From assembly GCA_015680685.1 (NCBI GenBank), contig MNCI01004078.1, positions 340,683 to 404,682 on the forward strand: 64,000 bases of DNA, in the 5' to 3' direction. Each line of letters begins with the position of its first letter. Position 1 is the first letter of the stretch. The notes under the pieces were generated by a model, which had not been told where the DNA came from, searched no databases, and saw only the letters and a program-made list of their open reading frames with translations. Shown here piece after piece: positions 45,837 to 57,225 of this stretch. Made by a program: the position numbers and the translations under genes. The DNA comes from Gnetum montanum (taxonomy: Eukaryota > Streptophyta > Gnetopsida > Gnetales > Gnetaceae).

Positions 45837-47450
45837 ATGAACAACAAGATTGATAACTTGGAAAGTTTCAAAGGTTCAAAGGAAGTTCTTGATTATAAGA
45901 TTGATTCTTCATTAAAAGAAGAACAAAAGAAGGTTTTTGAGTTTGGAACAAGTAGTGGATTAAAGTCTAGAAGGTTGAGAAGATCACCTCTTCTATCTAG
46001 TTTGTTAGTTTATAAAAGAATATTTAAGAAGTATAAGAGTCCAATAATCCAAAGGAATAAGATGGCAAATCCTTAGCAAAGAGTCACACCATTAGGATTT
46101 CAAAACTACAATGATATTCCTAAGGTAGTTTATAAATATTTTTTTGAGCGTTTTATTCCTAAAAAAACTTACTTAGCTGAAGAGTATATTCACATGTTTG
46201 AATTAGCTTTAGCTCATGCAAATGTTCAACACCAAGATTAATCTTGTAGATTATTTGTAGCAAATCTAAAGGACATGGCTTAGATTTAGTATTCAAACTT
46301 CCCAAGCAACAGTATCACAAGTTGGGATGATATGAAAAGTCTTTTCTTAGCCCAGCTTGATGATCAATTAAATTAGCAACAACTGTATTATGGGCTAATA
46401 CAAGCTAAGCAAGGCGTCAAAGAATCAATTAGAGATTTTAACATCAAATTTCAATGAATTTGTGGGCTCTTTCAAAGACAATATAAACCATTATTAAAAA
46501 TGCTTAGAGAAACTTATCTTAAGGTTGTCAACCCCAACATTTTAATTTGGTTAAGGAGAACTCTAAACTTAACTATACTAAATGAATACTTTAGTGAAGC
46601 TATATAGTTAGAAAAACATTTGAACTTGAATCATGAAGAGATTGTTACAACTCAAAAGAGAGAAGAAAAAGTTATGATTTCTATGTAAGATTTTGCTCAA
46701 TTTAAAGCTTGACCAGGTCCATCTCATGTTAAGATAGAGAAAGAACCTGAAAGAAGAGAATTTGAAAAGGGACAATTGATGCAAGGTATGTTCAACAAAA
46801 TAGCGAAACTAGAAAAAGCTTTGGCAAGAGTTAATATCAAGGAGGAAAAGAAAAATAGAAAACATAAATATCAAGACACTAAGTTAGTAGAAGATGAGGA
46901 TGATAGTGATCTTGTTGTGTCCAACTTCCTTAATATTGAATCTGATAATGAGCTATCTAGTGTTCATTATGCAAACAAATCTTTTAATCCTGGGTCTAGT
47001 GATACTTCTTCTCTATCAAGTTCTAAAGAAGATATATCCTCAAATGAGGAGTGTAATAACAATGAGGAAAATGGATATAATTTGAGATTAAAAGAAAGAC
47101 TAACTACTTGTAGACCTCCAAATGTCATTATTGATCTATCTACTAAGAGAAAGGCTTTTGGGCGAAGTAGAAGAGAGAATAAGACTAAAGAGGATCAAGT
47201 AGAACAAAGTACTCCAACTCAGTCTTTCAATAAATGGATAAAGAAACCAAGCTTTATTGGAGATGGAGAATATGATTTGATTGAAGATCTTAAAACCGTC
47301 ATGGCCAATATTAGCATATATCAATTACTACAAATAGGATATCAACAAAGAAAGACTTTAGAGTTTATAAAAGGCAAAAGGAGGGTTAGAGAATCAAAGT
47401 TAAGTTATGTGTGTAATAACAATGAAAAATCAAAGCTGAGTTATGATTGA
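45837..47450 (+). pseudogene. E3 gag
   Basis: The ATG at 45837 opens 79 codons. After a stop the gag core follows (about 46080-46640: GFQNYNDIPKVVYKYF, FELALAHANVQHQD, SWDDMKSLFLAQLDDQ, IQAKQGVKESIRDFNIKF). A 224-codon open frame (46776-47447) is a Lys/Asp/Glu/Ser-rich C-terminal part with a coiled-coil-like start (MFNKIAKLEKALARVN). No CCHC zinc knuckle is seen. Confidence 0.75.
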
Positions 47451-47485
47451 ATTCCTGATAAAGAAGCTCCTCCTTTTTTTTTACA

Positions 47486-47785
47486 TTGAAGTTAAAGGAT
47501 AAATATATGCACAATTTTTTGATTAATTATAAAGCCACATCTACTATAATGCCATTGTCTATATGTAAGAAACTTGGTTTGATTCTTGAAAAATCAAATA
47601 AAAAGATTTTTCAAGTGGACAAGAGTAGAGTGAAGATTGTGGGTCAATTACTAAATGTTCTATTAGAAATTGCTTGTAAACCCCGAGTGAAAAGTAGAGT
47701 AACTATTCAAGTGGCAGATATACCAGACTCACATAGTTTCTTATTAAGTGGAAGTTGGAGTAAGAATTTCTCAAGTTACATATCA
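47486..47785 (+). pseudogene. E3 protease
   Basis: FLINYKATSTIMPLSICKKLGL-type text (about 47512-47580) aligns with the gypsy protease active-site region, where D-S/T-G-A precedes S-IMP-S--KKLGL. Here the Asp-Ser-Gly triad reads Asn-Tyr-Lys, so the catalytic residue is gone. Downstream DKSRVKIVGQLLNVLLEI and VADIPDSHSFLLSGSW fit the rest of the fold. Confidence 0.65.
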
Positions 47786-47981
47786 ACATATTATTCGCAC
47801 ATGTGGTTACCTTGGAAAGGAGAACCAAACCAAATATATGTGTATTGTGAACCTTTGATGATTGATAACATTACTTCAAATGAGAAAGGTAAAATTGTTG
47901 AAATAAAGGCTTTCGAAACCAAAATTTGTACACTCCAAGAAACATATAGTTTCGAAAAAAAAGAATCCAAAGATGAGAACA

Positions 47982-48390
47982 AATGGGAATTGTACTTTGA
48001 TGACTCATGTAATTCTAATGGTGTAGGAGCTAGGATAGCTATAGTAAAAATGATTTACCAAAAATTCTAAAGGTGATTCATCTATCTTTCCCTTGTACTA
48101 ACAACAAGGATGAATATGAAGCTTTGTGTATTAGTATTAGAACAACTTTGGAAAAAGGAATAAAGGTAATCATTATAAAAGGAGATTCAAGATTAGTTTG
48201 TGAACAAGTTAAAGGTAATTGCATAGTGAAAGGCTCATTTTTACGATCTTATAAACAACTTGTCTGCAAAATGTTAGAACAGTTTTAGCACTACCACATA
48301 GAACATATAGGTGGAGAAGATAATTATAGAGCAGATGACTTAGCAAAAGTAGCTTCGACATTAGAGATGTGAAAGATAGAAGGATATGGG
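47982..48390 (+). pseudogene. E3 archaeal-type RNase H (aRH), located upstream of RT
   Basis: WELYFDDSCNSNGVGARIA (about 47986-48040) supplies the first acidic motif. FPCTNNKDEYEALCISI (about 48085-48140) supplies the Glu motif, VIIIKGDSRLVCEQVKGN (about 48170) the second Asp, and GGEDNYRADDLAKVAS (about 48310-48358) the last. These are the four motifs of the second RNase H of Tat-lineage elements. A frameshift near 48065 and a stop at 48286 break it. It sits between protease and RT. Confidence 0.8.
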
Positions 48391-48483
48391 TGCGTAATGA
48401 TTGAAGAAGAACATTAACCATCAGTACCAAATAACATAAAACATTTGTAAGTATTTGAAGATGATGATCAAGTACTTAGGTTC

Positions 48484-49500
48484 ATGAGAAATAAATACGA
48501 ATTTGACAGTCAAGTTATACCTGAGACAATGTTAAAATCTAAAGCAAATTTCATTCCTAAAAGGATAATTGATTATGAACATAAGTTTGAGAAAAATTTG
48601 TTTATCGAAAAAGATATACAAAATCCTGATGATCAAGCTTTCAAACAAGTAAATCTTGGATCTAATGAGATGCCAAAGATGTTAAATATTACAAAGGAAA
48701 AGAATTCAATTTTCAAGCAAAGCTTATTATCACTCCTAAAAAATAATTTGGACAATTTTTCTTGGTCTTATGATGATCTTAAAGCTTTTAGACTAGATGT
48801 GATGACACATAAAATTCCTTTAATAAAGGTTGTAAAATAGTTAAGCAAGAATAAAGGAAATTTAATCCATCATTTGAACCAGGTATAGAAGCCAAGATCA
48901 AGAAGTTATTACCAGCCTGAATCATATATCCAGTCTGATATTCGACATGGCTTGCTAACCTTGTTATAGTAAGAAAGAAAAATGGTAACATTAGGCTTTG
49001 TGTAGACTTCAGGAATTTGAATGAAGCTTTGAAGAAGGATAAGTATCCAATTCCTAGAGTTGATGAGATGTTAATCAAAGTATCAAGTTGTCAAGTATAT
49101 TCTTTGTTAGATGGTTTTTCAGGCTCTAATCAGATCATGATAGATATAAGACAACATTGATCACCAAATGGGAAACTTTCACTTATGAAAGAATGCCATT
49201 TGGATTGTCAAATGTTGGAGTTACTTTCCAAAGAGTAATGGATTTAGCATTTAAAGGTTTAATAGGTAAATTTGTTATGGTTTATTTGGATGATATTACC
49301 ATATTTTCAAAACGAAAGCAAGATCATATTGGTCATCTTCAACAAGTTTTTGACAGATGTCATGAGTATGGTATTTCATTAAACTCTAAGAAGTGTATCT
49401 TTGGAGTTAAATCTAGAAGTTTACTAGACCATGTGATATGTCAGGAAGGAATTACTATAGATAATTCTCAAGTCCAAGGAATATAGAATATCGAGCATCC
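48484..49500 (+). pseudogene. E3 reverse transcriptase
   Basis: After a linker (48484-48840), RT motifs follow in shifting frames: IRLCVDFRNLNEALKKDKYP with IPRVDEM (about 48990-49070), YSLLDGFSGSNQIMI, then MPFGLSNVGVTFQRVMDLAF (about 49192-49250) and FVMVYLDDITIFS at about 49270-49310 with an intact YLDD. GISLNSKKCIFGVKS (about 49372) and a connection start (LRSFFGKVNFVKKFI) follow. A frameshift at about 49150 separates the halves. Confidence 0.85.
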
Positions 49501-49619
49501 TACATGTAAAAAATCTCTTAGATCTTTCTTTGGAAAGGTAAATTTCGTTAAGAAATTTATCCTTGGATTCATTGAAATTACTAAGCTTTTGATACATATG
49601 CTAAAGAAAGATGTCCAAG

Positions 49620-50000
49620 TAGAGAAAACACCAACATAGAGAAAGCTTTAGTAGAAATTAAAAGGGTCATTCAAGAGGCTCCATATTTAATAAAGCCTAA
49701 ATTAAAGAAAGATTTTTTGTTATATGCTTTTGCTTCCAATGATTCCATTGTTGTCATCTTAACTCAGAAAAATGAAGGTCAAGATGAACCAATTGGATTT
49801 TTTGGATATTAGTTAAAAGGTTCTAAACTAAATTATTTAGACTTGGAAAAACAAGCACTCACAATAATTAAAGCACTTTAGCATTTTAAATATTATTTGA
49901 AAATTTTATTAGTTCATATTATTCTAATTGAACCTATAGTCAAACAATTCTGAGCACAAAATGAAATTGGATTGAAAAGAGGAAAGTGACTTATAAAGCT
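49620..50000 (+). pseudogene. E3 RNase H (gypsy-type)
   Basis: LLYAFASNDSIVVILTQKNE (about 49718) retains the overall pattern, but the usual first Asp position reads Phe-Ala-Ser. NYLDLEKQALTIIKAL (about 49830) carries the Glu helix. Several stops (TAG) interrupt the region. Confidence 0.7.
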
Positions 50001-50019
50001 TCAAGGTTTTAGATTTTCA

Positions 50020-51350
50020 TTGGAAATATGCAAAATGGTTAAGAGAATAGGATTAGCCAAGTTAATGGTTAGAGAAAATGAAGTATGTGTGCTTGATACT
50101 TATGAAGGAAATTGGTATGATGAAATTTTAAAGTTCTTTAATACAAGGAAAGTCCTAAATAATTTAACTGCAATTCAAAAAAAAGTTTTCTTCAAGAAAG
50201 TATGTAAATTTGTGGTTAGAGATGGTATATTATACAAAAAGGATTTTAGAGGGGTTTTGTTGGATTCATAATGATCAAATTGGTCCCATATTAGAATAAT
50301 TCCATGATCATTCTAATTTATTTTATGAATCCCCTAAATTAACTATGCAAGATATACTTTGATATAGATATTATTGGCCTAGTATGTATCAAGATATTGC
50401 TTTGAAAATTCAAAGATGTTATAAATGTCAAATTCATGGACCAAAAAAAAAAAAAAGGTTAGAGCTCCCTTAAAACCAATAATTGTGGATAGACCATTTC
50501 AGCAACGAGGTTTGGATTTCATTGGTAAAATTACTCCTTCAAGAGCTAGGCATAAGTTTATTCTCATAGCTACTGATTACTTATCTAAATGGTCTAAAGC
50601 AAAAGCTCTAAGAAGAAATTTAACATCAAATTTAATCAAGTTTTTGGAAGATCAAATCTTAAGTTGTTTTGGTCTGCCTAAAGTATTAGTATCTAATAAT
50701 GGATTTGCTTTTCAGTCTAAAGAATTCATAACATGGGCATAAAAAAAATCCATTTTCATATTTTCTTTTTCCAATTATTATCCTCAAGAAATGGCTTAGC
50801 TAAATCTACAAATAAAAAGCTTATTTCGTACATTAAGAAATCGATAGATGGAAATTTAGGAAATTGGATTAATTATCTACAATTTGCATTATGGATAGAT
50901 TGTATTAGGTTTAAGGCTATTGAAACATGACCTTATAATTTAGTCTATAGTTTTCTCACAAGAATTACAAACAAGATTATAAGTTTAGCTTTAGATTTTG
51001 TACAAAGGTATAGTGAGAAAATTGATAAAGATAGAAGTTTTGTGACATTGTTCATCAAGAGAGAAGTTGAGATAGATAGAGCAAAAGATAATTTATTAAA
51101 ATTTACATCTCAAGTTAAAAGATGGTTCGATAAAAAGGCTTTGAAAAGAACTTTTTGAATAGGAGAGCTTGTCTTGCTATAGAATATGAAGAAACTGAAT
51201 AAGTTCACATCAACATGGACTAGTCCATTTCAAATTACGAAACGATTATCCCAGGATACTTATAAATTATCAACATTAGATGGAATGGAATTGTAGTTTC
51301 CATATAATGTTTTACATATAAAACATTATTTTGGATAATTACCCATGACT
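50020..51350 (+). pseudogene. E3 integrase
   Basis: The zinc-binding region has H-H spacing text (about 50300), YYWPSMYQDIALKIQRCYKC (about 50370-50430), and then the core: PFQQRGLDFIGKITPS (about 50495), FILIATDYLSKWSKAKAL (first Asp region), FGLPKVLVSNNGFAFQSKEF (about 50670; the second Asp reads Asn). A degraded third part and C-terminal domain (PYNVLHIKHYFG-like) run to about 51340. It is inactive. Confidence 0.8.
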
Positions 51351-52007
51351 TAAATATCTCTATGCAAATTAATGTATGTTCATAGTATAATAATATATAT
51401 AAGTATGCAATTATAATGTTGTTGAATATATATAGTAATAAATAATAAAATTTTGTATATAGGAATTATTATGTATGCATTTGATAGTAACATGTATTAG
51501 ATTAATGTCATGTTTAACCATGACATATATGTTCTATTCGTATGGTTAGGTAAGTTTATTTAGTATTTTAAAATAAAATAAAATAAAAACTAACATATGT
51601 TCATGTTAAGTATGAGTTTAAAGATATTTAATTAAAAATATTCATTGAATTATTAAACTTATATTATCCTAAGTAATCATTACTTAAGATGAGTGGAGTG
51701 GAAGTGGTGGTTAATTAATTATTTAGTGGGAAGTAATTCCAACAATCAAATGGTAAAATTCAAATTGGCATACTTATAATGATCAGAAAGCAATTAATAT
51801 GGACAAAAGTGGTAAGTTTGGTTAGCAAGATTTGGTGGGAATTTCAAATTTATTTACTACTATAAGAAAAGACATGGATTACTTAAGATTATATCATTTT
51901 CCAATTCAAAGTGTGAGTAAAGAAAGCTAGCAAAGAGTGTAGGTTTGAGAAAAGATGGTTCTTGGTGAGAGAGCAATGAGAAGACCATTTATCCCATATG
52001 TAATGGG
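51351..52007. other. E3 spacer downstream of integrase
   Basis: AT-rich with TATAT runs; no ORF or RNA gene recognised. Confidence 0.5.
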
Positions 52008-52427
52008 ATGTTGCCAAAACATGTTCTAAGAGCTTATTGCAAAGCAAAAGCCCATGGAACATCAAGAGAAAATCCATTTCTACTTTCGCTTTTTGATGAG
52101 TTCATGTTTCTTACTAGTGGACTTTATATAGAGGCCAATGTTTGGGGTAGATTTCATGAATGTGATAGTCAAGTAGAAAATCAAGAAAATTCTAATCAAG
52201 ATGATTCTTGGGGAGAGGCATTTGTATCTCAAGATACAGAAATATCTAATTGTAATAGGCCTCAAGAATTAGCAAAAGAGGTAGATGCAAAGGAAATAAG
52301 AATAGTTGATGAAAACCAGGATGAAGACAATGCATTAGTTACAACTGAAATAGTGTATGAAAGGATTCAAGATAAGAGGATTCCCAAGAAAATTATTTTA
52401 ACTATCCACTTTCCATCCATTGAATAG
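52008..52427 (+). CDS. E3 3' ORF, 139 residues, function unknown
   Basis: The frame is uninterrupted although the rest of E3 is riddled with stops. The N-terminal half has basic and hydrophobic segments (MLPKHVLRAYCKAKAHG, FLLSLFDEFMFLTSGLYIE). The C-terminal half is strongly acidic (QENSNQDDSWGEAF, DENQDEDNALVTTEIV) and ends RIPKKIILTIHFPSIE. It lies between integrase and the polypurine tract, where some plant gypsy elements carry an additional ORF. It has no transmembrane segment, so an envelope-like role is not suggested. It could be a chance survivor; I do not recognise it. Confidence 0.4.
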   Translation: MLPKHVLRAYCKAKAHGTSRENPFLLSLFDEFMFLTSGLYIEANVWGRFHECDSQVENQENSNQDDSWGEAFVSQDTEISNCNRPQELAKEVDAKEIRIVDENQDEDNALVTTEIVYERIQDKRIPKKIILTIHFPSIE

Positions 52428-52565
52428 TTTTTATAAAGGTTTGATGTACAGTTCTTTAAGTTTTTATTAGGGACGAGGTTTTTATTTCATTAAACCTTAA
52501 TTTTAATGAAAGGTTTTCTTAAAAAAAAGAAAGATTTCTACTTTTCTATGTAAATATTATTATGC

Positions 52566-52573
52566 AAAGGAGG
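52566..52573 (+). other. E3 polypurine tract
   Basis: AAAGGAGG directly precedes TGGTTAAG, the start of the 3' LTR. Confidence 0.7.
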
Positions 52574-54536
52574 TGGTTAAGAAACTTCACATATTGGGAT
52601 TATTGTGAAGGAGTTAAAAAATTATCAAGGAGCTGCAGGATGAGAACCTAGTGCTTGTAGATTTGTTGTTCAAGGATAATAACCAGAAAGTTTTAGAACT
52701 GCATAATGTCAACAAAATTAGCAGCTAAGAAATTCAAAAATCCTTAGTTTTAGATTATGTAGGGGTACAACAAGATAGTTTACTAATTGTTGTGCGAAAC
52801 CTACATCTTCAAACCAAGAGCACGTGAAATTGAAAGGAGTGTCTTGGCAAAATGCCAAGATATATTACCATGCGTGATTGACAATTCACCATTAAAACAA
52901 TGGTTTCCTTTGGATTTTTTAAGGCAAAGGCAAATTGCATAAAAAGATCACCAAGAAATAATAAAAACTATTCATGATGTAAAAAAAGGTGAAAGATGAA
53001 ACAACATGATGGCAATTTCATGAAAAATGGTAGAAACGCTGTAGTCCATATCAGTGATAAACCCATTTACCAACACATATAAACAAATAAAAACATGTAA
53101 ACTGATGTCCCACATGATGAATGTATTGTGTTTTCTCCAATTGGCTTAGTTGCCTCTCACATCATTTTTGGTCACCAATAGTTGCAAATGGTTTTGGTTT
53201 AACATTTCATTTCTTGGTTTGTCTAACAAAGCCACTGATTCTGCATAGGCTTTGACTTGTCTAAGAAAATGCCTTTTGCTGCCTTAAAAAATTTTGGGGC
53301 ATTTTTCCTAAAATCATGTAGAAGCAGATGTAGAAGACAAAGAATGGAAAATTGTATTGGTAGGATAGAATGATGAGTGCGGTAGTTGCTTATGCTCAAG
53401 TTTAGGCATAGGCATAGGTAGCATGGGTGCAAAAACATCTCGAACCTTAGGGTTGGTAGGCATTGCAATGTGTTCAGGGTTTCAATAGAGTTGAGGATGG
53501 TAGTCATTGGAAGACCACGTGTACACTTTGCTCCTGTAATCATGACCCCAACGATTGAAGTGTCAAGATTTGAGCTCTGCTATGAGGAAAATCTTCCACA
53601 AGTGCAACTATTACATCGATCAAGCTCCATTTGAAACTTCTACTTTAGAATTCTATCAAAATCAATGGCATCAAAGGCGAAAGATGAGGGCCACGTGATA
53701 AAGCATTAAACATTTGTTATATTAATCGTCAATGAATTGAAAGGAAAAAGAAAGAAGCAGTTTTATTTCCTAATGCTCAAGGGAAAGAAATAATATGAAC
53801 ATAAGGTTATAGTATGAGCTTAGATAATTTAAATTTAATGAAAGGGGAAAGTGTCATTAAAAAAAAAAAACACAATGCAGGAGAGAAATTCATGGGATAC
53901 TTATTCAAGTATGGGACATTTGGTTATTATTCCTTTTAGGGAAGTTGTAACTTCCTATGTTGGTTTAACCAACACTTCAAGATATTTGTAGTTTATTTTA
54001 CTTTTTTCCATCACCAAGGAGACACATGCCAAATTTGGCTTAATTTTCTCATAACTTGTTATAGAAGTTATAACTTCCCAAGGAATTATGAGTAAATGCC
54101 TTAGATAATTGTAACCCACCTTAACTTGTTATGATGAATGTAACTACCTTGAAACACTATAAAAAGGCTTCAAAGGTAGAATCAAAAGAGGGTGAAGGGG
54201 GAGGGGAAGCTTTTTGGAAAGAAGAAATTTGAAGATTACTTGTAAGATGGCTTGTTGAAGACATCATTTTGATGGCTTTGTTTTAATCTTATGAGTTCAT
54301 TCTTTCCTATTTTGTTTTAGCTACTTAGCTGGTGGTTTAGGTAGTATCATGCTTGGCATTTAAATTTAGGATTTTTAGATTGATTTTATAGTTCTTTGTT
54401 GCATGATAGTAGACTCCTATTAAGATTTTACATAGAAGAGCTCATGTTGGAAAGCCTTGAGAGCAATTTAATAGAGAAGTTTATCATTATGCAATGTTTA
54501 AGGTTGTTATTAGGATTGTTGTAAGAGAGCCTCTAC
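52574..54536 (+). repeat. E3 3' LTR, truncated by C3
   Basis: It aligns with the 5' LTR from its first bases, including the U3 palindrome (here decayed to GAAGTTATAACTTCCC at about 54064) and R-region text. Unlike the 5' LTR it keeps the promoter (ACACTATAAAAAGGCTTC, about 54154). Similarity stops at about 54536 inside GAGCCTCTACTAT, where copia C3 begins. Confidence 0.8.
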
Positions 54537-55631
54537 TATTAGGAAGTTTTCATCTTAAAATAATAATATTTTATGTTTAGGTATACTTGCAAACTAAGGA
54601 TGTCTTCTTATTGTAGGGTAGATTCCCCATCTTTCGATGATTCCATGTGAGCATGTGAGAAAATCATGAAGAATCGAAATGAGATGTTGTAATAGATGAA
54701 CGTTATCTATTAACATCTAGGTATGTATTATCTAGATTTCATCTTTATTCTATTAGAAATAGTGTGCCATGCCCCATGTGTTCAATAATATATATAAGAG
54801 AGAGAAAAAAAGTTAAATTTGCACTCTATCATCACATCAAGCAAAATGAAAAATTGATTTTTATTTTATTAAAAAATTCATGGGCAGATGTAATTAGAGA
54901 ATGGTCTTAATTTATCATGCCCCTTAAAGTTCCAACCCAATTTTTTATAAATAGGCTTGTCCCATCATATTCTATTATAGCCCCATCATTTGACTATAAA
55001 TATATGGGTAAATCATGTTTTCAAGTAAAACAATTGATGTCATTGAGGCAATTTAATGCTACAATAGTAAGATAGTTTATGTTACAAAATTTTGTTCTCC
55101 AGTAACTTTCATCATCCATCATCAGTTTATCATATTTATCAATTCATTAATCCAAGAGGTTGAACAATCATATTTGGGGACACTTTTGTGTAACAAATTT
55201 TAATCATCAAATCAACTCAAATCAATTCTATATTTTCTACTCAAGTAGATTGTTAAAAGAGCTTTATATGAAGTATTTATTCACTCCATAACTCTCTTAG
55301 ATCACAAAGATATTCACCATGAAAATCATCAATTTTTATTATAGATGTTGAGTAGTTTTATTCAAGATTCCTTTTTTCGGACATATTTGAATTATTAAAG
55401 AAATGCTATTTGATTTGAAATTTTAGAACCTTATAGATTGTAAAAATATATTTTCAACAAACCTAAGATTAGCCCAAAACTCATTTGAATCCCAATGATA
55501 TCACAACTACAAAATTAGAAAAAATTTAGTTTTTCTTAGTTGGGTTGCCTACATCATTCCATATATTAGGTTGCCAAAATTTTGCAAAATAAAAAATTCT
55601 TTGGAATCTTCTTACATCTAAAAAATTTACA
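54537..55631 (+). repeat. C3 copia 5' LTR (start approximate)
   Basis: The right end (TTTACA, 55631) is set by the primer site two bases downstream. The left end is the point where the E3 LTR text breaks off (TATTAGGAAG, probably a mutated TG start). No second LTR is present to confirm it. Confidence 0.55.
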
Positions 55632-55633
55632 AT

Positions 55634-55645
55634 TGGTATCATAGC
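55634..55645 (+). other. C3 primer binding site, initiator tRNA-Met type
   Basis: TGGTATCATAGC differs by one base from the initiator tRNA-Met complement TGGTATCAGAGC and follows the LTR directly. Confidence 0.8.
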
Positions 55646-55680
55646 AAGGTTTAAAGAAAAATTTATTCTAATATAATAAG

Positions 55681-57225
55681 ATGGAACTACAATAAAAATT
55701 CCTTAATGCAGATTCTATAATAATAGAAGACACATATATAAAGATTGCTAGAAAAGAATAGAGTGTGAAACCTACCTTTAATAACAAATGAACAAAGAAG
55801 AACATGTGAACAAAAAGGAAGGTATCAATGCTAAAGAAAAACTTGATCAAGGTAACCATTCTTACAGGAAGGTTATTAGTACAATTAATCAAGATATAGG
55901 GATTATTGATAGTAGATGCTCTAATCACATAATTCCCTACAAGGAATATCTTCTCAACTATAAACCCCCAATAATTGGCAATAACAAAACTAGTGCTGAC
56001 AAATTTCTTAATATAGAATATGTAGAAAATTGCATAGTTAGACTCTCAAATAATAAGTTATTAACTATAATTGAAGTTTACCACATTCCTCAGTTGTCTA
56101 ACTCTCTACTTTCGGTAGGAAAAATGTTAGATGAAGGCATTAAAATTACATTTGAAAGTAAAACTTCTAATATAAGAAAAGTAAACGGTGAAGAGATTTG
56201 CAAAATAAGAGCACTTAGCAATAGAATCTGTTATTTGAATTGTGAACACTTGGATTTGAGAGAAAATCTCATTGATATTAGAAAAAATTAGCAAAATTAT
56301 ATCAAAACCATTGATCAAATAAAGTTATTTTTACAAATCAACCATAGCACTAGCACTATAGAAGTTATAAAGAATCAAGACTACCAAGGTAAAGAAGAAG
56401 AAGCTGAAGTTTGACATCAAAGACTTGGACACACATTATATTCAAAGACAGAAAAAATGACAAAAGTGAACAATGCTATTGACATGAAAGTTAGAGACAT
56501 CCCAAATAACAAAAGTGAAAGTGGCATCCAAGGCAAACAAAAAAATTCATCTCATACCAATCCTATGTAAAAAGTCAAAGAATCATTGCATCTCATCCAC
56601 ATGAACCTAATCGGTCCCATGCTAATCACTTTTGTTGAAGGAGCTAATTATTTCTTTATAATGATAGATGACTATTTCAAATTTACATAGACCTATAATC
56701 TACGAATCAAAGATGAAACATCTAACAAGTTTAAAGAATTTTTCATGTTGATAAAAAATAAAAATCTCATCATAAAAAATATTTGGATAGACAAAGGAGG
56801 AGAGTTTATTAATAAAAGAAGACATATTTCATTAAACCACTTGTGAATAGAACCAACAATCAAATGACATAACTAAGAGAAAAAAATAGAATGTTGCAAG
56901 ACATAATGAGATGTCTCCTTAAACATACTAAACTCATAGGTGGCTATTAGAGCATGACATTAACTATGATAACTTATATTACAAATAGAGTAACTAGCAG
57001 TAGCAATAATTTTAAAAAAATTCTATATGAGCTATTCCATGAAAGAATTTCTAGCATTTCTCAAATGAGAACATTTGGATGTCATTGTTATGTCAAGACA
57101 CCAAAGTAATTTTTAAGTAAGTTGAATAATAGACGAAAGAAATGCATTTTGCTTGGATATGATTCTAGAACTAATAGATATAATTGTTATGATCCTATTA
57201 AACAAATAAAAGATTGCCTTATCCA
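55681..57225 (+). pseudogene. C3 copia: gag remnant, protease, pre-integrase, integrase (internally deleted)
   Basis: Gag is reduced to about 30 codons. The frame 55788-56288 gives the protease (GIIDSRCSNHIIPYKEY; the DSG triad reads DSR), QLSNSLLSVGKMLDEG and pre-integrase text. HQRLGHTLYSKTEK (about 56415) starts GAG_pre-integrase, and the integrase core follows (LHLIHMNLIGPM, FIMIDDYFKFT, DKGGEFINK at about 56795) to MRTFGCHCYVKTPK and NNRRKKCILLGYDSRTNRYN (57125-57185). RT and RNase H are absent: the text switches to an E1-family gag tail at about 57225. Confidence 0.8.

Larger units (their letters stand above)
43012..54536 (+). mobile_element. E3: Ty3/gypsy retrotransposon with long LTRs and an extra RNase H
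   Basis: LTR copies at 43012-45674 and 52574-54536 (3' copy truncated) enclose gag, protease, an archaeal-type RNase H, RT, RNase H and integrase, followed by an unknown ORF and a polypurine tract. All of pol is broken by stops and shifts. The extra RNase H and the long LTRs point to the Tat-related part of the plant gypsy tree (established for Tat); position in the tree is inference. It lies in E5 and is itself cut by copia C3. Confidence 0.85.
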
